Part shown: positions 7,747-16,579 of the stretch, in pieces
Position numbering within the stretch: position 1 is the first letter of the stretch
Layout: each line of letters begins with the position of its first letter
From: Pseudorhodobacter sp. MZDSW-24AT
GTDB lineage: Bacteria > Pseudomonadota > Alphaproteobacteria > Rhodobacterales > Rhodobacteraceae
NCBI RefSeq assembly: GCF_002794355.1
Contig: NZ_PGOI01000008.1
Coordinates: forward strand, 186,001 to 250,000
Direction of reading: 5' to 3'
Length of the DNA stretch: 64,000 nucleotides
Made by a program: the position numbers and the translations under genes
Notes under the pieces: generated by a model
What the model saw: only the letters and a program-made list of their open reading frames with translations
Database searches by the model: none
Told to the model about the DNA's origin: nothing

Positions 7747-8850
7747 TCAGAACAGGCTCAACTGATCTCCCGCACGCGGTGGCGGCGCAAACAGATCGCA
7801 GCGCAACGGTGGCATCGCTTTGGCCAGCCCCAGCCGCGCCACCGCCTTGTCAAAGCGCTGTGCAATCAGCCCGGCCCAGACGCCCGTGCCGCGCATCCGC
7901 CGCCCCCAATCCGCATCATAATCCCGCCCCCCATGCATCTCGCGCACCCGCGCCATCACCTTGGCCGCCCGCTCGGGCACATGCCGGGCCAGCCAGTCCT
8001 GAAACAAGGGGGACACCTCTCGCGGCAGGCGCAACGCAATCCAGCTTGCCCCTTGCGCCCCTGCCTCCCGGCAGGCCGCCAGAATCTGGTCCAGCTCCGG
8101 ATCGGTGAGTCCCGGAATCACCGGTGCCACCATCACCCGCACCGGCACCCCCGCCTCGGTCAAGCGCCGGATCATCTGCAACCGCCGTGCCGGGCTGGGC
8201 GCGCGGGGCTCTAGTCGCCGCGACAGGCCCGCATCCAGCGTGGTGACCGAAATCCCCACCCGCAGCAGGCCCTGCGCCGCCATCGGCGCCAGAATGTCCA
8301 GATCGCGCTCGATCAGCGCGCCCTTGGTGGTGATCGCGGTCGGATGGCGGAACGCCGCCAGCACCTCCAGCACCTGCCGCATCAGCCGATGCTCCGCCTC
8401 ACACGGCTGATACGGGTCGGTGTTGGTGCCCAAGGCCACCGTCGCCACGCGATAGGCCCGCGCGCGCAGCTCCTCCGCCAGAACCGCCGCGATCCCCGGT
8501 CGTGCGATCAGCTTGGTCTCGAAATCCAGCCCCGGTGACAGGTTCAGATAGGCATGGCTCGGCCGCGCGAAGCAATAGATGCAGCCATGTTCGCAGCCAC
8601 GATAGGGGTTCACCGAACGGTCAAACGGCAGATCGGGCGAGCGGTTGTAGGACAGCGCAGAACGGGGCCGCTCCAGCCGCACATCGGTGGCCAGAAGCCG
8701 CTCCTCCTCGGGCAGGTCCCAGCCATCCTCCAGCCGCGCGCGGGCTTGCGTCTCGAACCGCCCCGCCGCGTTGGAGGCAGCCCCCCGCGCCCGCAGGCGC
8801 TGGCCAGGCATCAGGCTGGCATCTGGCAACAAAGAGTCAGGCTTGCGCAT
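7747..8850 (-). CDS. PA0069-family radical SAM protein (spore-photolyase-like)
   Basis: The 367-residue protein has the radical SAM cluster motif CEHGCIYC (Cys86, Cys90, Cys93) and the family lead-in NPYRGCEHG, followed by FARPSHAYL. The family is widespread and resembles DNA photoproduct lyases (SplB/Rv2578c type), but I know of no settled substrate. The ATG at 8850 is used; another in-frame ATG lies at 8862. It is divergent from the corrinoid gene and convergent with bmt, so it sits inside the methionine locus without sharing its strand. Confidence 0.82.
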   Translation of the reverse strand: MRKPDSLLPDASLMPGQRLRARGAASNAAGRFETQARARLEDGWDLPEEERLLATDVRLERPRSALSYNRSPDLPFDRSVNPYRGCEHGCIYCFARPSHAYLNLSPGLDFETKLIARPGIAAVLAEELRARAYRVATVALGTNTDPYQPCEAEHRLMRQVLEVLAAFRHPTAITTKGALIERDLDILAPMAAQGLLRVGISVTTLDAGLSRRLEPRAPSPARRLQMIRRLTEAGVPVRVMVAPVIPGLTDPELDQILAACREAGAQGASWIALRLPREVSPLFQDWLARHVPERAAKVMARVREMHGGRDYDADWGRRMRGTGVWAGLIAQRFDKAVARLGLAKAMPPLRCDLFAPPPRAGDQLSLF

Positions 8851-9007
8851 AAAACAAACCATGAACAAAAGGATGGCAAAGTTCAACCCCTCACGGCAGC
8901 CCCCCTTGCTGTCGGCTTTCAGTCGGGGCATGTCGCAATTCGCAAAGTCGCAAATGCGATTTGGCCCCATGCAGAGTCCAAGACCCCCCGCCGCAGGAGC
9001 GCGCCCC

Positions 9008-9703
9008 ATGGCTGACGATGACATCATCCTTTCCGAACTGTCGGATGACGAACTTGTGCTGCAAATGCACGACGACCTTTACGACGGTCTGAAGGAAGAG
9101 ATCGAGGAAGGCGTCAATATCCTAATCGAACGCGGCTGGACACCCTATGACGTGCTCACCAAGGCGCTCGTCGCGGGAATGACCATCGTCGGCAATGATT
9201 TCCGTGACGGCATCCTCTTCGTGCCCGAAGTGCTGCTGTCGGCCAATGCGATGAAGGCCGGCATGTTCATCCTGAAGCCCCTTCTGGTGGAAACCGGCGC
9301 GCCGCGCATGGGGAAAATGGTGATCGGCACCGTCAAGGGGGACATCCACGACATCGGCAAGAACCTTGTCGCGATGATGATGGAAGGCGCAGGCTTCGAG
9401 GTGCTGGATTTGGGCATCAACAATTCGGTCGAAAAGTATCTCGAGGCCTTGGAAGCCGAAAAGCCCGATATCCTCGGCATGTCGGCGCTCTTGACCACCA
9501 CCATGCCCTATATGAAGGTCGTGATCGACACGATGAAGGAAAAGGGTCTGCGCGACGATTACATCGTGCTGGTGGGCGGCGCGCCGCTGAATGAGGAATT
9601 CGGCCGCGCCATCGGGGCCGATGCCTATTGCCGCGATGCCGCCGTGGCCGTGGAAACCGCCAAGGCTTGGGTCGCGCGCAAGCACAACCAACTCAGCGCC
9701 TGA
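9008..9703 (+). CDS. Stand-alone corrinoid (B12)-binding methyltransferase protein
   Basis: The 231-residue protein comprises an N-terminal helical cap of the MetH/MtaC type (residues ~10-95) and a Rossmann-like cobalamin-binding domain. The DxHxxG motif is Asp112-Ile-His114-Asp-Ile-Gly117 (KGDIHDIGKN), with His114 the expected cobalt ligand; SALLTT and VGGAPLNEEF follow. Such proteins shuttle methyl groups between partner methyltransferases. With bmt nearby it probably carries methyl groups to homocysteine. A terminator follows at once. Confidence 0.9.
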   Translation: MADDDIILSELSDDELVLQMHDDLYDGLKEEIEEGVNILIERGWTPYDVLTKALVAGMTIVGNDFRDGILFVPEVLLSANAMKAGMFILKPLLVETGAPRMGKMVIGTVKGDIHDIGKNLVAMMMEGAGFEVLDLGINNSVEKYLEALEAEKPDILGMSALLTTTMPYMKVVIDTMKEKGLRDDYIVLVGGAPLNEEFGRAIGADAYCRDAAVAVETAKAWVARKHNQLSA

Positions 9704-9725
9704 CCGCGCCCGCAAAGAACGAACC

Positions 9726-9757
9726 GCCCCGGCGTCAGCGACGACCGGGGCTTTTTT
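9726..9757 (+). terminator. Intrinsic terminator of corrinoid protein gene
   Basis: Stem 9726-9732 with 9745-9751 carries a second nested stem (9733-9736 with 9740-9743), followed by six T's. Confidence 0.93.
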
Positions 9758-9823
9758 ATGCATTTCGGGCTTCACATTCCTGACACAAGCGACCACATTC
9801 CCCTTAAGGAAAAGGAGTATCGG

Positions 9824-9979
9824 ATGCCCCTCCCCCTGTTTCTGGCGATGCTGGCCTTTGTGATCACCGCAGCCGGCGCCACCTTGGCCCTTGCGCTTTG
9901 GGCGCAGGTGCCGCTTCTGGCGCTTGCCCTCGCGGCCCTTGCGGGCAGCTTCATGCTCGGCCTGCGGCAGTGGCGCTAA
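9824..9979 (+). CDS. Micro membrane protein, unknown function
   Basis: The predicted 51-residue protein starts at an ATG with a good AAAGGAG seven bases upstream. It is almost entirely two hydrophobic segments (LFLAMLAFVITAAGATLAL and VPLLALALAALAGSFML) and ends RQWR. I do not recognise it. Its stop overlaps the likely GTG start of the DUF1638 gene by 10 bases, which suggests coupling to it. Confidence 0.6.
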   Translation: MPLPLFLAMLAFVITAAGATLALALWAQVPLLALALAALAGSFMLGLRQWR

Positions 9980-10647
9980 CGCCCCTTGATGATGACACGC
10001 TGACCACGCGCGGGCTTGCCCTCTCGCCACCGGCAACGGCGGCCGCGCAGCGGGTTCTGCTCATCGCCTGCGGCGCGCTTGCGCATGAAATCCTCGCGCT
10101 CAAGGCAGCCAATGCTTGGGCGCATCTCGATGTGCAATGCCTGCCCGCCAATCTCCACCTCTGGCCTGACCGCATCCCCGCCGCAGTCGAACAAGCCGTC
10201 CTGTCCCACCGTGCCGCCTATGCCCAGATCTTTGTGGTCTATGCCGATTGCGGCACGGGCGGGCTCTTGCAGGCCAAATGCGCCGCATTGGGTGTGCAAA
10301 TGGTGGAAGGCCCGCATTGCTACAGCTTTTTCGAAGGCAATGCCGCCTTTGCCGCCAAGGCCGAAGACGAATTCACGGCCTTCTACCTCACCGATTTTCT
10401 GGTGCGCCAGTTCGATGCCTTTGTCTGGCGCCCCATGGGGCTCGACCGCCACCCCGAATTGCGTGACATCTACTTTGCCCATTACACCAAGCTGATCTAT
10501 CAGGCCCAAACCAACGACCCCGCGCTCGATGCCAAGGCCGCCGCCTGCGCTGCCCGGCTGAACCTTGCCTATGAACGGCGGTTTACCGGCTATGGCGACC
10601 TTGCCATCACCTTGGCAAAGGTTGCAGCCCCCGGCGCCGCCCCCTAA
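9970..10647 (+). CDS. DUF1638 protein, possible partner of the corrinoid methyltransferase
   Basis: The ~225-residue cytoplasmic protein matches DUF1638: LIACGALAHEI near the start, then YADCGTGG and VEGPHCYSFFEGN, with conserved cysteines (IACG, ADCG, PHCY). The only in-frame start near the family N-terminus is the GTG at 9970, overlapping the micro membrane gene. DUF1638 genes recur beside corrinoid proteins. From memory, mutant-fitness data in Phaeobacter linked a DUF1638 gene to split methionine synthase; I could not verify this here. A role in cobalamin handling is inferred. Confidence 0.72.
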   Translation: MALTPLDDDTLTTRGLALSPPATAAAQRVLLIACGALAHEILALKAANAWAHLDVQCLPANLHLWPDRIPAAVEQAVLSHRAAYAQIFVVYADCGTGGLLQAKCAALGVQMVEGPHCYSFFEGNAAFAAKAEDEFTAFYLTDFLVRQFDAFVWRPMGLDRHPELRDIYFAHYTKLIYQAQTNDPALDAKAAACAARLNLAYERRFTGYGDLAITLAKVAAPGAAP

Positions 10648-10701
10648 TCTGCACGCTCAGACCCGCGCGCAGCCTGCGCCGGAGGCTTCGCCCGAGGTGC
10701 C

Positions 10702-12084
10702 ATGCGTTCCAGCCCCGTTCCGCTCCCTGCCGCGCTCTCGGAGCTTGCCTTCCTTGGCGATCGGCTCAGCACCCATCGCGCCGTGCGCGACCATCACAGC
10801 CAGTCCGAAAGCCATATCCGCAGCCGCAGCCCCGATGCGGTGGCCTTCCCCGAAACCACCGCCGAAGTGGCGCAGATCGCGCGCATCTGCAGCCGCCATG
10901 CCCTGCCGATGATCGGCTGGGGGGCAGGCACCTCGCTCGAAGGCCATGCCCTCGCCGTGCAAGGCGGGCTCACCCTCAATTTCAGCCGCATGAACAAGCT
11001 GCTGGCCGTCCATCCCGAAGATCGCATCGCCATCGTGCAACCCGGCATCACGCGTGAGGCGCTCAATACCGAACTGCGCGCCACCGGGCTGTTCTTTCCG
11101 GTCGATCCCGGCGCCAATGCCAGCTTGGGCGGCATGGCCATGACTCGCGCCTCGGGCACCACCGCCGTGCGCTATGGCACGATGCGCCACAATGTGCTGG
11201 GGTTCGAGGTTGTGCTGGCAGACGGTCAGATCCTGCGCACCGGCTCCACCGCGCCCAAATCCGCCTCCGGCTATGATCTCACCGCCCTTCTGGTCGGCTC
11301 CGAAGGCACGCTGGGGCTGGTGACCGAGCTCACCTTGCGCCTACAAGGCCAGCCCGAAGCGGTCTCTGCCGCCCTCTGCGCCTTCCCCACCATCGCCGCG
11401 GCGGTGGATTGCGTCACCCTGACCATCCAGATGGGTCTGCCCATGGCGCGGATCGAGTTTCTGGACACCGAGGCCGTTGCCGCCTGCGCCGCCTGGTCGG
11501 GGCAAGCCCTCACGCCGGCGCCACACCTGCTCGTCGAATTCCACGGCAGTCCCGAAAGCGTCGCCGAACAGGCCACCCGCTTTGGCGAGATGGCGCGCGA
11601 CCATGGCTGCGCGGGCTTTCACTGGGCCAAGGCACAGGAAGACCGCACCCGGTTGTGGAAGATGCGCCATCAGGCCTATCCCGCCATCCTCGCACGGCGC
11701 CCCGGCGCCACCGCGCTCGTCACCGATGTCTGTGTCCCGATCTCCGCGCTTGCGCAAGCGGTCGAGGAAACCCGCGCCGACATTGCTGCCAGCGGCATCC
11801 CCGGGCCCATCCTCGGCCATGTCGGTGATGGCAATTTCCACGCGATCCTGCTGGTCCAGCCCGAGGATGCCGCCGAACAGGCGATTGCCAAGCAGCTTTC
11901 TGACCGCATGGCGGCGCGCGCCTTGCGTCTGGGCGGCACCATCACCGGCGAACATGGGATCGGCCTTGGCAAGCTTGGCCATATGGCCGCCGAACATGGC
12001 GCCGCTTGGGCGGTGATGGGTGCCATCAAACGCGCCCTCGATCCGCAAGGCCTGCTCAACCCCGGCAAACTGGTGCCCCAATGA
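10702..12084 (+). CDS. FAD-binding D-lactate/2-hydroxyacid dehydrogenase (GlcD/Dld family)
   Basis: The 460-residue protein follows the VAO-type flavoprotein plan. An FAD-binding domain has IGWGAGTSLEGHA (pyrophosphate loop), VDPGANASLGGMAMTRASGT and ASGYDLTALLVGSEGTLG. A C-terminal cap follows with HVGDGNFHA and TGEHGIGLGK. It oxidises a 2-hydroxyacid, probably D-lactate, and passes electrons to cytochrome c or quinone. No GlcE/GlcF partners adjoin it, which favours a single-subunit D-lactate dehydrogenase. Its stop overlaps the next gene (ATGA). Confidence 0.88.
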   Translation: MRSSPVPLPAALSELAFLGDRLSTHRAVRDHHSQSESHIRSRSPDAVAFPETTAEVAQIARICSRHALPMIGWGAGTSLEGHALAVQGGLTLNFSRMNKLLAVHPEDRIAIVQPGITREALNTELRATGLFFPVDPGANASLGGMAMTRASGTTAVRYGTMRHNVLGFEVVLADGQILRTGSTAPKSASGYDLTALLVGSEGTLGLVTELTLRLQGQPEAVSAALCAFPTIAAAVDCVTLTIQMGLPMARIEFLDTEAVAACAAWSGQALTPAPHLLVEFHGSPESVAEQATRFGEMARDHGCAGFHWAKAQEDRTRLWKMRHQAYPAILARRPGATALVTDVCVPISALAQAVEETRADIAASGIPGPILGHVGDGNFHAILLVQPEDAAEQAIAKQLSDRMAARALRLGGTITGEHGIGLGKLGHMAAEHGAAWAVMGAIKRALDPQGLLNPGKLVPQ

Positions 12085-12467
12085 CTCAACCCACCGATTT
12101 TCCCCGCGCTTTTGCCGCCGCCTTCGGCAGCCAGAACGCCGAGGCTCTGGCCGCGCTGTTTGGCGAGGACGGCAGCTTCCACAGCCTGACAGGCCATTGG
12201 GCCGAAGGCCGCCGCGACATCACCCGCGGGCTTCAGCAGGAATTCGCGGGCCTGTCACGCATGGCGCGGCTCGTCACCGGCAAAGTCACCCTGCGCCCCA
12301 TCGGCCCGGGGGCCACCATCCTGCACCAGCGCTTTGTCGTCACGGGCCTGCGCGATGCCAGCGGCGCCGAATTACCGCGCATCGGCGCCTTGCTCACCGC
12401 TGTCCTCGTCGCCAAAGGCACCGGCTGGCTTGCGCTCACCGCCACTTTCGCGGTGGTGGAAGGCTGA
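12081..12467 (+). CDS. NTF2-like (DUF4440/SgcJ-type) protein
   Basis: The 128-residue protein has the cone-shaped NTF2-like pattern: an N-terminal helix, then ALFGEDGSFHSLTGHWAEGR and three or more beta strands ending TATFAVVEG. The fold serves small enzymes and ligand binders, and no specific function can be read. The ATG overlaps the stop of the upstream FAD dehydrogenase, so the two are translated together. It is the last gene before the recN-tail tandem repeats. Confidence 0.7.
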   Translation: MTQPTDFPRAFAAAFGSQNAEALAALFGEDGSFHSLTGHWAEGRRDITRGLQQEFAGLSRMARLVTGKVTLRPIGPGATILHQRFVVTGLRDASGAELPRIGALLTAVLVAKGTGWLALTATFAVVEG

Positions 12468-12487
12468 CCCGGCGCCCCCGCGCTGCA

Positions 12488-12830
12488 TTGCACCTTTCAC
12501 AAATACTCCCGCGCGGAGCGCCCTTCTTTCCCATACGCTCGATACGCGCGGCGCCCTCACCCCACCGGCGCCCGCGCCGCCTCGCGCAAGGCTGAGCCGT
12601 CCCACCGGCTTGCACCTTTCTCAAATACTCCCGCGCGGAGCGCCCTTCTCGCCCGCAGGGTCGATCCGCGCGCCGCCGTTACCCCAGAAGCGCCCGCGCC
12701 GCCTCACGCAAGGCTGAGCCGCCCCACCGGCTTGCACCTTTCTCAAATACTCCCGCGCGGAGCGCCCTTCTCTCCCGCAGGGTCGATCCGCACGCCGTCG
12801 TTACCCCAGAAGCGCCCGCGCCGCCTCGCG
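12488..12830. repeat. 122-bp tandem repeat overlapping the recN 3' end (about 2.8 copies)
   Basis: The stretch TTGCACCTTTC-CAAATACTCCCGC recurs at 12488, 12610 and 12732, exactly 122 bases apart. Each copy is followed by GC-rich sequence containing a version of the last ~27 bases of recN: 12557 (degenerate), 12679 (intact stop) and 12801 (the real one). The block between the NTF2-like gene and recN therefore looks like a tandem duplication of the recN tail plus its downstream element. No gene is supported in it. Confidence 0.85.
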
Positions 12831-14441
12831 TGCGGCGTCGCTCACCGTGTCGCCCGACAGCATCCGCGCGATCTCTTCCACCCGCTCGCCCGGAGACAGC
12901 GGCACCACGGTCGACAGGGTCTGCCCGGCCTCCACCCGCTTTTCCACGCGCCAATGATGCGCCCCCAGCGCCGCCACCTGCGGGCTGTGGGTCACCACCA
13001 ACACCTGCGCCGTGTCCGACAACAGCTTCAACCGCCGCCCCACCGCATCGGCGGTCGCCCCGCCGACGCCGCGGTCGATCTCGTCAAAGATCATGGTCAG
13101 CCCTTCGGCCTGCCCGGTCAGACACACTTTCAGCGCCAAGAGGAAACGGCTCAACTCCCCGCCTGACGCGATCTTGTTCAGCGCCCCCGAAGGCGCGCCG
13201 GGGTTGGTGGCGACGGTAAAGGTCACCTCATCCGCGCCCTCCGGCCCATCCTCGCCGCGCGTGACCGCCGTCACGAACACCGCCCGTTCCATCTTCAAGG
13301 GTGCAAGCTCGGCCGCCATCGCCCGGTCCAGACGCGCCGCAGCCTCTTGCCGCGCCGCCGTCAGCCGCGCGGCCTCGGCCTTCCACGCGGCCTCGGCCTC
13401 GGCCACCGTCCGTTGCAAGGCCCCGATCCCCGCCGCGCCATTGTCCAAGGCCAGCAAGCGCGCGCGCAGATCCCCGGCAAAGCCGCCCAAGTCATCGGGC
13501 AACACCCCATGCTTGCGGGCCAGCGCGCGAATCGCGAACAAGCGCTCTTCCACCGCCTCCAGGTCGCCCGGATTCACATCCAGACCGGCCAGACAGGCCT
13601 CTACCCCGGCCTGCGCCTCGGACAGCTCGATCAGCGCCCGCCCGATCGCCGCCAAGGGCGCCTCAAGCGCCCCCTCGGCCCGGTCCGCCGCCCCTTCGAG
13701 CCAGCGCGTCGCATCGCGCAACGCCGCTTCGGCGCCATCCTCCGACAGCATCTGCAAGGCCCGCGCCACATCCGCCCGGATGCGCTCGGCCCCTTGCATC
13801 GCGCGGCGGCGCAGGTCCAGCACCGCCTCCTCCCCCGGCTCGGGGTTCAGCTTGTCCAACTCCGCCACCGCATGGCGCAGGAACTCTTCCTCCGCCCGCG
13901 CCGCCGCCAGCGCGACCTCCGCCTCGGCCAAGGCCGCCCGCGCCACCCGCGCCGCCGCCCAGGCCCGGCGCGAGGCGCCCAGATCCAGCCCGGCGAATGT
14001 GTCCAACAGCGCCCGATGCCCGCGCGGGTTCAGCAAGCCCCGGTCATCATGCTGCCCATGCAGTTCCACCAAGCCTTCCGACAGCGCGCGCAGCACCTCT
14101 CCCGACACCCGGCGGTCGTTCACATAGGCGGTCTTGCGGCCATCGGCCGTGTTCACCCGGCGCAGGATCAGCTCATCCTCGGCCTCGATCCCGGCATCGG
14201 CCAGCACCGCATGCGCCGCATGGCCGGGCGCCAGATCAAACACCGCCGTCACCTCGCCTTGCGCCGCGCCTGCGCGCACCAGCTCGGCCCGCCCGCGCCA
14301 GCCCAGCACAAAGCCCAAGGCATCCAGCAGAATGGATTTCCCCGCCCCGGTCTCCCCGGTCAGCACATTCAGGCCTGCCCCCAATTCAAGGGACAGCCGA
14401 TCAATGATCAACACATCGCGGATATCAAGCGAACGGAGCAT
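12801..14441 (-). CDS. recN: DNA repair protein RecN
   Basis: The 546-residue SMC-like ATPase has Walker A GETGAGKS (residues 29-36), a coiled-coil middle with glutamate- and alanine-rich heptads, LSRFLLALK near the signature motif, and Walker B LTMIFDEIDRGVGG. RecN helps keep sister chromatids together during double-strand break repair. It is the last gene of the minus-strand division and envelope cluster, downstream of bamD by 36 bases. Its last codons are duplicated twice beyond its stop. Confidence 0.96.
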   Translation of the reverse strand: MLRSLDIRDVLIIDRLSLELGAGLNVLTGETGAGKSILLDALGFVLGWRGRAELVRAGAAQGEVTAVFDLAPGHAAHAVLADAGIEAEDELILRRVNTADGRKTAYVNDRRVSGEVLRALSEGLVELHGQHDDRGLLNPRGHRALLDTFAGLDLGASRRAWAAARVARAALAEAEVALAAARAEEEFLRHAVAELDKLNPEPGEEAVLDLRRRAMQGAERIRADVARALQMLSEDGAEAALRDATRWLEGAADRAEGALEAPLAAIGRALIELSEAQAGVEACLAGLDVNPGDLEAVEERLFAIRALARKHGVLPDDLGGFAGDLRARLLALDNGAAGIGALQRTVAEAEAAWKAEAARLTAARQEAAARLDRAMAAELAPLKMERAVFVTAVTRGEDGPEGADEVTFTVATNPGAPSGALNKIASGGELSRFLLALKVCLTGQAEGLTMIFDEIDRGVGGATADAVGRRLKLLSDTAQVLVVTHSPQVAALGAHHWRVEKRVEAGQTLSTVVPLSPGERVEEIARMLSGDTVSDAAREAARALLG

Positions 14442-14477
14442 AGGTTTTCCCGTAGGGCGGGGCTTACCCCGCCATCC

Positions 14478-15332
14478 TCACAGCCATTCGCCGCGCACCA
14501 TCTGCCGATAGACCTGCGACAGCCAGCTGTCACCCCGCGCTTCTGGCGCCAGCCCCCGGCCTTTCAGCAAGCGGAAACTGTCGTCGTAGAAAGGCGAAGA
14601 CTGATAGTTAAAGCCCAGAATCGCCGCCGACGTCTGCGCCTCGGCCGTAAGCCCCAGCCCCAGATAGGCCTCTGTCAGCCGGTGCAAGGCTTCGGCAGTG
14701 TGAGTCGTGGTCTGGAAATCCTGCACCACGGTGCGGAACCGGTTGATCGCCGCCGTATATTGCCGCCGCTTCAGGTAATAGCGGCCGATCTCCATTTCCT
14801 TGCCCGCCAGATGGTCAAAGGCCAGCTCGAATTTCAACATCGCCGACCGCGCGTAATCGCTGTCCGGATATTGCTCAATCACCGTCCGCATGCCTTGCAG
14901 CGCCTGAAAGGTCAGGCCCTGATCGCGGCCCACTTCATCGATCTGGTCATAATAGGACAGCGCCATCAGATAGGCGGCATAGGGCGCATCCTCATCGCCG
15001 GGATAAGTGTCAAGGAAACGCTGCGCGGTGGACCGCGCCTCTTCATATTCCTTGGCCTTGTGCTGGCTGAAAGCCTGCATGATCAGCGACCGCTTGGCCC
15101 ATTCCGAATAGGGATAAAGCCGTTCCACTTCCTGAAAATAGCGGATCGCATCCTTGGGGCGTGACCCGGTTTCCAGCTCCAGCTCGCCCTGCTTGTAAAT
15201 CTCTTCCGCCGTATAGCTGTCCAGCGCGCGTTCCTGCGTGCCACCGCCACAAGCCGAAAGAAACGACAGAACGAGCGCGATGCTCAGCCATTTCGCGCCC
15301 GATTTTCCGACTGCCATCGTCTGCCTATCCAT
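14478..15332 (-). CDS. bamD: Outer membrane assembly lipoprotein BamD
   Basis: The ~284-residue protein has a signal sequence and lipobox LSAC (Cys28), then TPR-like repeats (YKQGELELETG, AIRYFQEVERLYP, YLKRRQYTAAINRF). BamD is the essential lipoprotein partner of BamA that inserts outer-membrane beta-barrels. The ATG at 15332 is used; the ATG at 15317 (MAVGKSG) with GGATAGG upstream is an equally good start. It sits between lpxC and recN, as in related alphaproteobacteria. Confidence 0.95.
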   Translation of the reverse strand: MDRQTMAVGKSGAKWLSIALVLSFLSACGGGTQERALDSYTAEEIYKQGELELETGSRPKDAIRYFQEVERLYPYSEWAKRSLIMQAFSQHKAKEYEEARSTAQRFLDTYPGDEDAPYAAYLMALSYYDQIDEVGRDQGLTFQALQGMRTVIEQYPDSDYARSAMLKFELAFDHLAGKEMEIGRYYLKRRQYTAAINRFRTVVQDFQTTTHTAEALHRLTEAYLGLGLTAEAQTSAAILGFNYQSSPFYDDSFRLLKGRGLAPEARGDSWLSQVYRQMVRGEWL

Positions 15333-15445
15333 CAAACCACCCGGACCCTGCGCTCAGAATGGCGCCCTGTCCGCCCTGTTGCAGTCGTCCTAGCACAGAA
15401 AAATCGGCGGCGCAAAACGCCTTTGCACTGCCGATCACAAGCCTG

Positions 15446-16366
15446 TCAGGCCGTTGCGGGAAGATCGCTGCGATGCACGCCCATCCCGGGCAACTTGCCA
15501 ACGGTCATTGCGCCGCATTCCACCATGCGCCACGCGGTCGGATCGGCGAACAAGGCCACCAGCAACCGGTTCGTCATCGCATGACCGGCGCGGATTCCGG
15601 TGTAGCGGCCCAGAATCGGCCCGCCCGCCAGATACAGGTCGCCCATCGCGTCCAGCATCTTGTGGCGCACGGGCTCGTCGCGGTGGCGCAAGCCGCCCGG
15701 CGACAGCACACGGTCGCCCTCGAACACCACCGCATTGTCCAGCGTGCCCCCCAGCGCAAGCCCGCGCGCGCGCATCGCATCCACATCCGACTGGCGGCAG
15801 AACGTGCGGCTGTCCGCCAGTTCGCGCACGAAAGCGCCGTTCGACAGGTTCAGATGCTTGGCCTGCGAGCCAATCGCCGCTTCCTCGAAATGAATCGAGA
15901 AATCGATCTCCAGCATATCTGCCGGGTCCAGCCGCGCCACTGCCGCGCCGTCGCGCACTTCCACCGGCTTCAACACCCGGATCGCCCGCACCGGTGCCGA
16001 TTGCTCGATCAGCCCCTTCGCCAGAAACGCATCCACAAAGGCCAGCGCCGAGCCGTCCAGAATCGGCACTTCCGGCCCGTCAATCTCGATCACCGCATTG
16101 TGGATCGCACAGCCCGCCAGCGCCGCCATGATGTGCTCGATGGTGGACACCTCCACCCCCGCCGCATTGCGGATCAGCGTGCACAGTTGCGACGGCACCA
16201 CCTGATCCCAACGCGCCGCGATCATCGTATCGCCGCTGGCAATATCCGTGCGCTTGAACCAGATGCCGTAATCTGCCGAAGCAGGCCGCACCACCATGCG
16301 CACGGGCGCGCCAGAGTGCAAACCCCGGCCTTCAAACACCACAGCGGATTTCAGCGTATTCTGCAC
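15446..16366 (-). CDS. lpxC: UDP-3-O-acyl-N-acetylglucosamine deacetylase LpxC
   Basis: The 306-residue zinc enzyme has STIEHIMAAL with a zinc histidine, and RHKMLDAMGD with the second histidine and the aspartate ligand. It makes the committed step of lipid A synthesis and is normally degraded by FtsH, whose gene lies at 45-47 kb. The start codon is GTG with AGGGG upstream. It follows ftsZ after a terminator and so probably has its own promoter in 16367-16530. Confidence 0.96.
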   Translation of the reverse strand: MQNTLKSAVVFEGRGLHSGAPVRMVVRPASADYGIWFKRTDIASGDTMIAARWDQVVPSQLCTLIRNAAGVEVSTIEHIMAALAGCAIHNAVIEIDGPEVPILDGSALAFVDAFLAKGLIEQSAPVRAIRVLKPVEVRDGAAVARLDPADMLEIDFSIHFEEAAIGSQAKHLNLSNGAFVRELADSRTFCRQSDVDAMRARGLALGGTLDNAVVFEGDRVLSPGGLRHRDEPVRHKMLDAMGDLYLAGGPILGRYTGIRAGHAMTNRLLVALFADPTAWRMVECGAMTVGKLPGMGVHRSDLPATA

Positions 16367-16533
16367 AGTCAGACCCCTGGCCTATCGAAACATATCACGG
16401 AAAGACAACAGCCCCATTGGCCGCGCCGTTCCCTGATAGTGAATTAAGGATTCATGAAGCCAAAGCCAACTCACGCTTTATGTCGAAGGATGACACCAGA
16501 AAACTCAGGTAAGGCGATGATATAAAACAAAAA

Positions 16534-16554
16534 AGCCCGCACAAGCTGCGGGCT
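16534..16554 (-). terminator. Intrinsic terminator of ftsZ
   Basis: An 8-bp stem (16534-16541 with 16547-16554) is followed on the minus strand by a T run (A-rich 16524-16533 on plus), 26 bases after the ftsZ stop. The rest of the ftsZ-lpxC spacer (16367-16533) shows no gene. Confidence 0.9.
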
Positions 16555-16579
16555 TTCCTGCAAATGTTACAGATCTGTC

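Noticed and set aside
12488-12830. CRISPR array
   Set aside because: The repeats are 122 bases with near-identical spacing sequence, not short repeats with unique spacers, and there are no cas genes.
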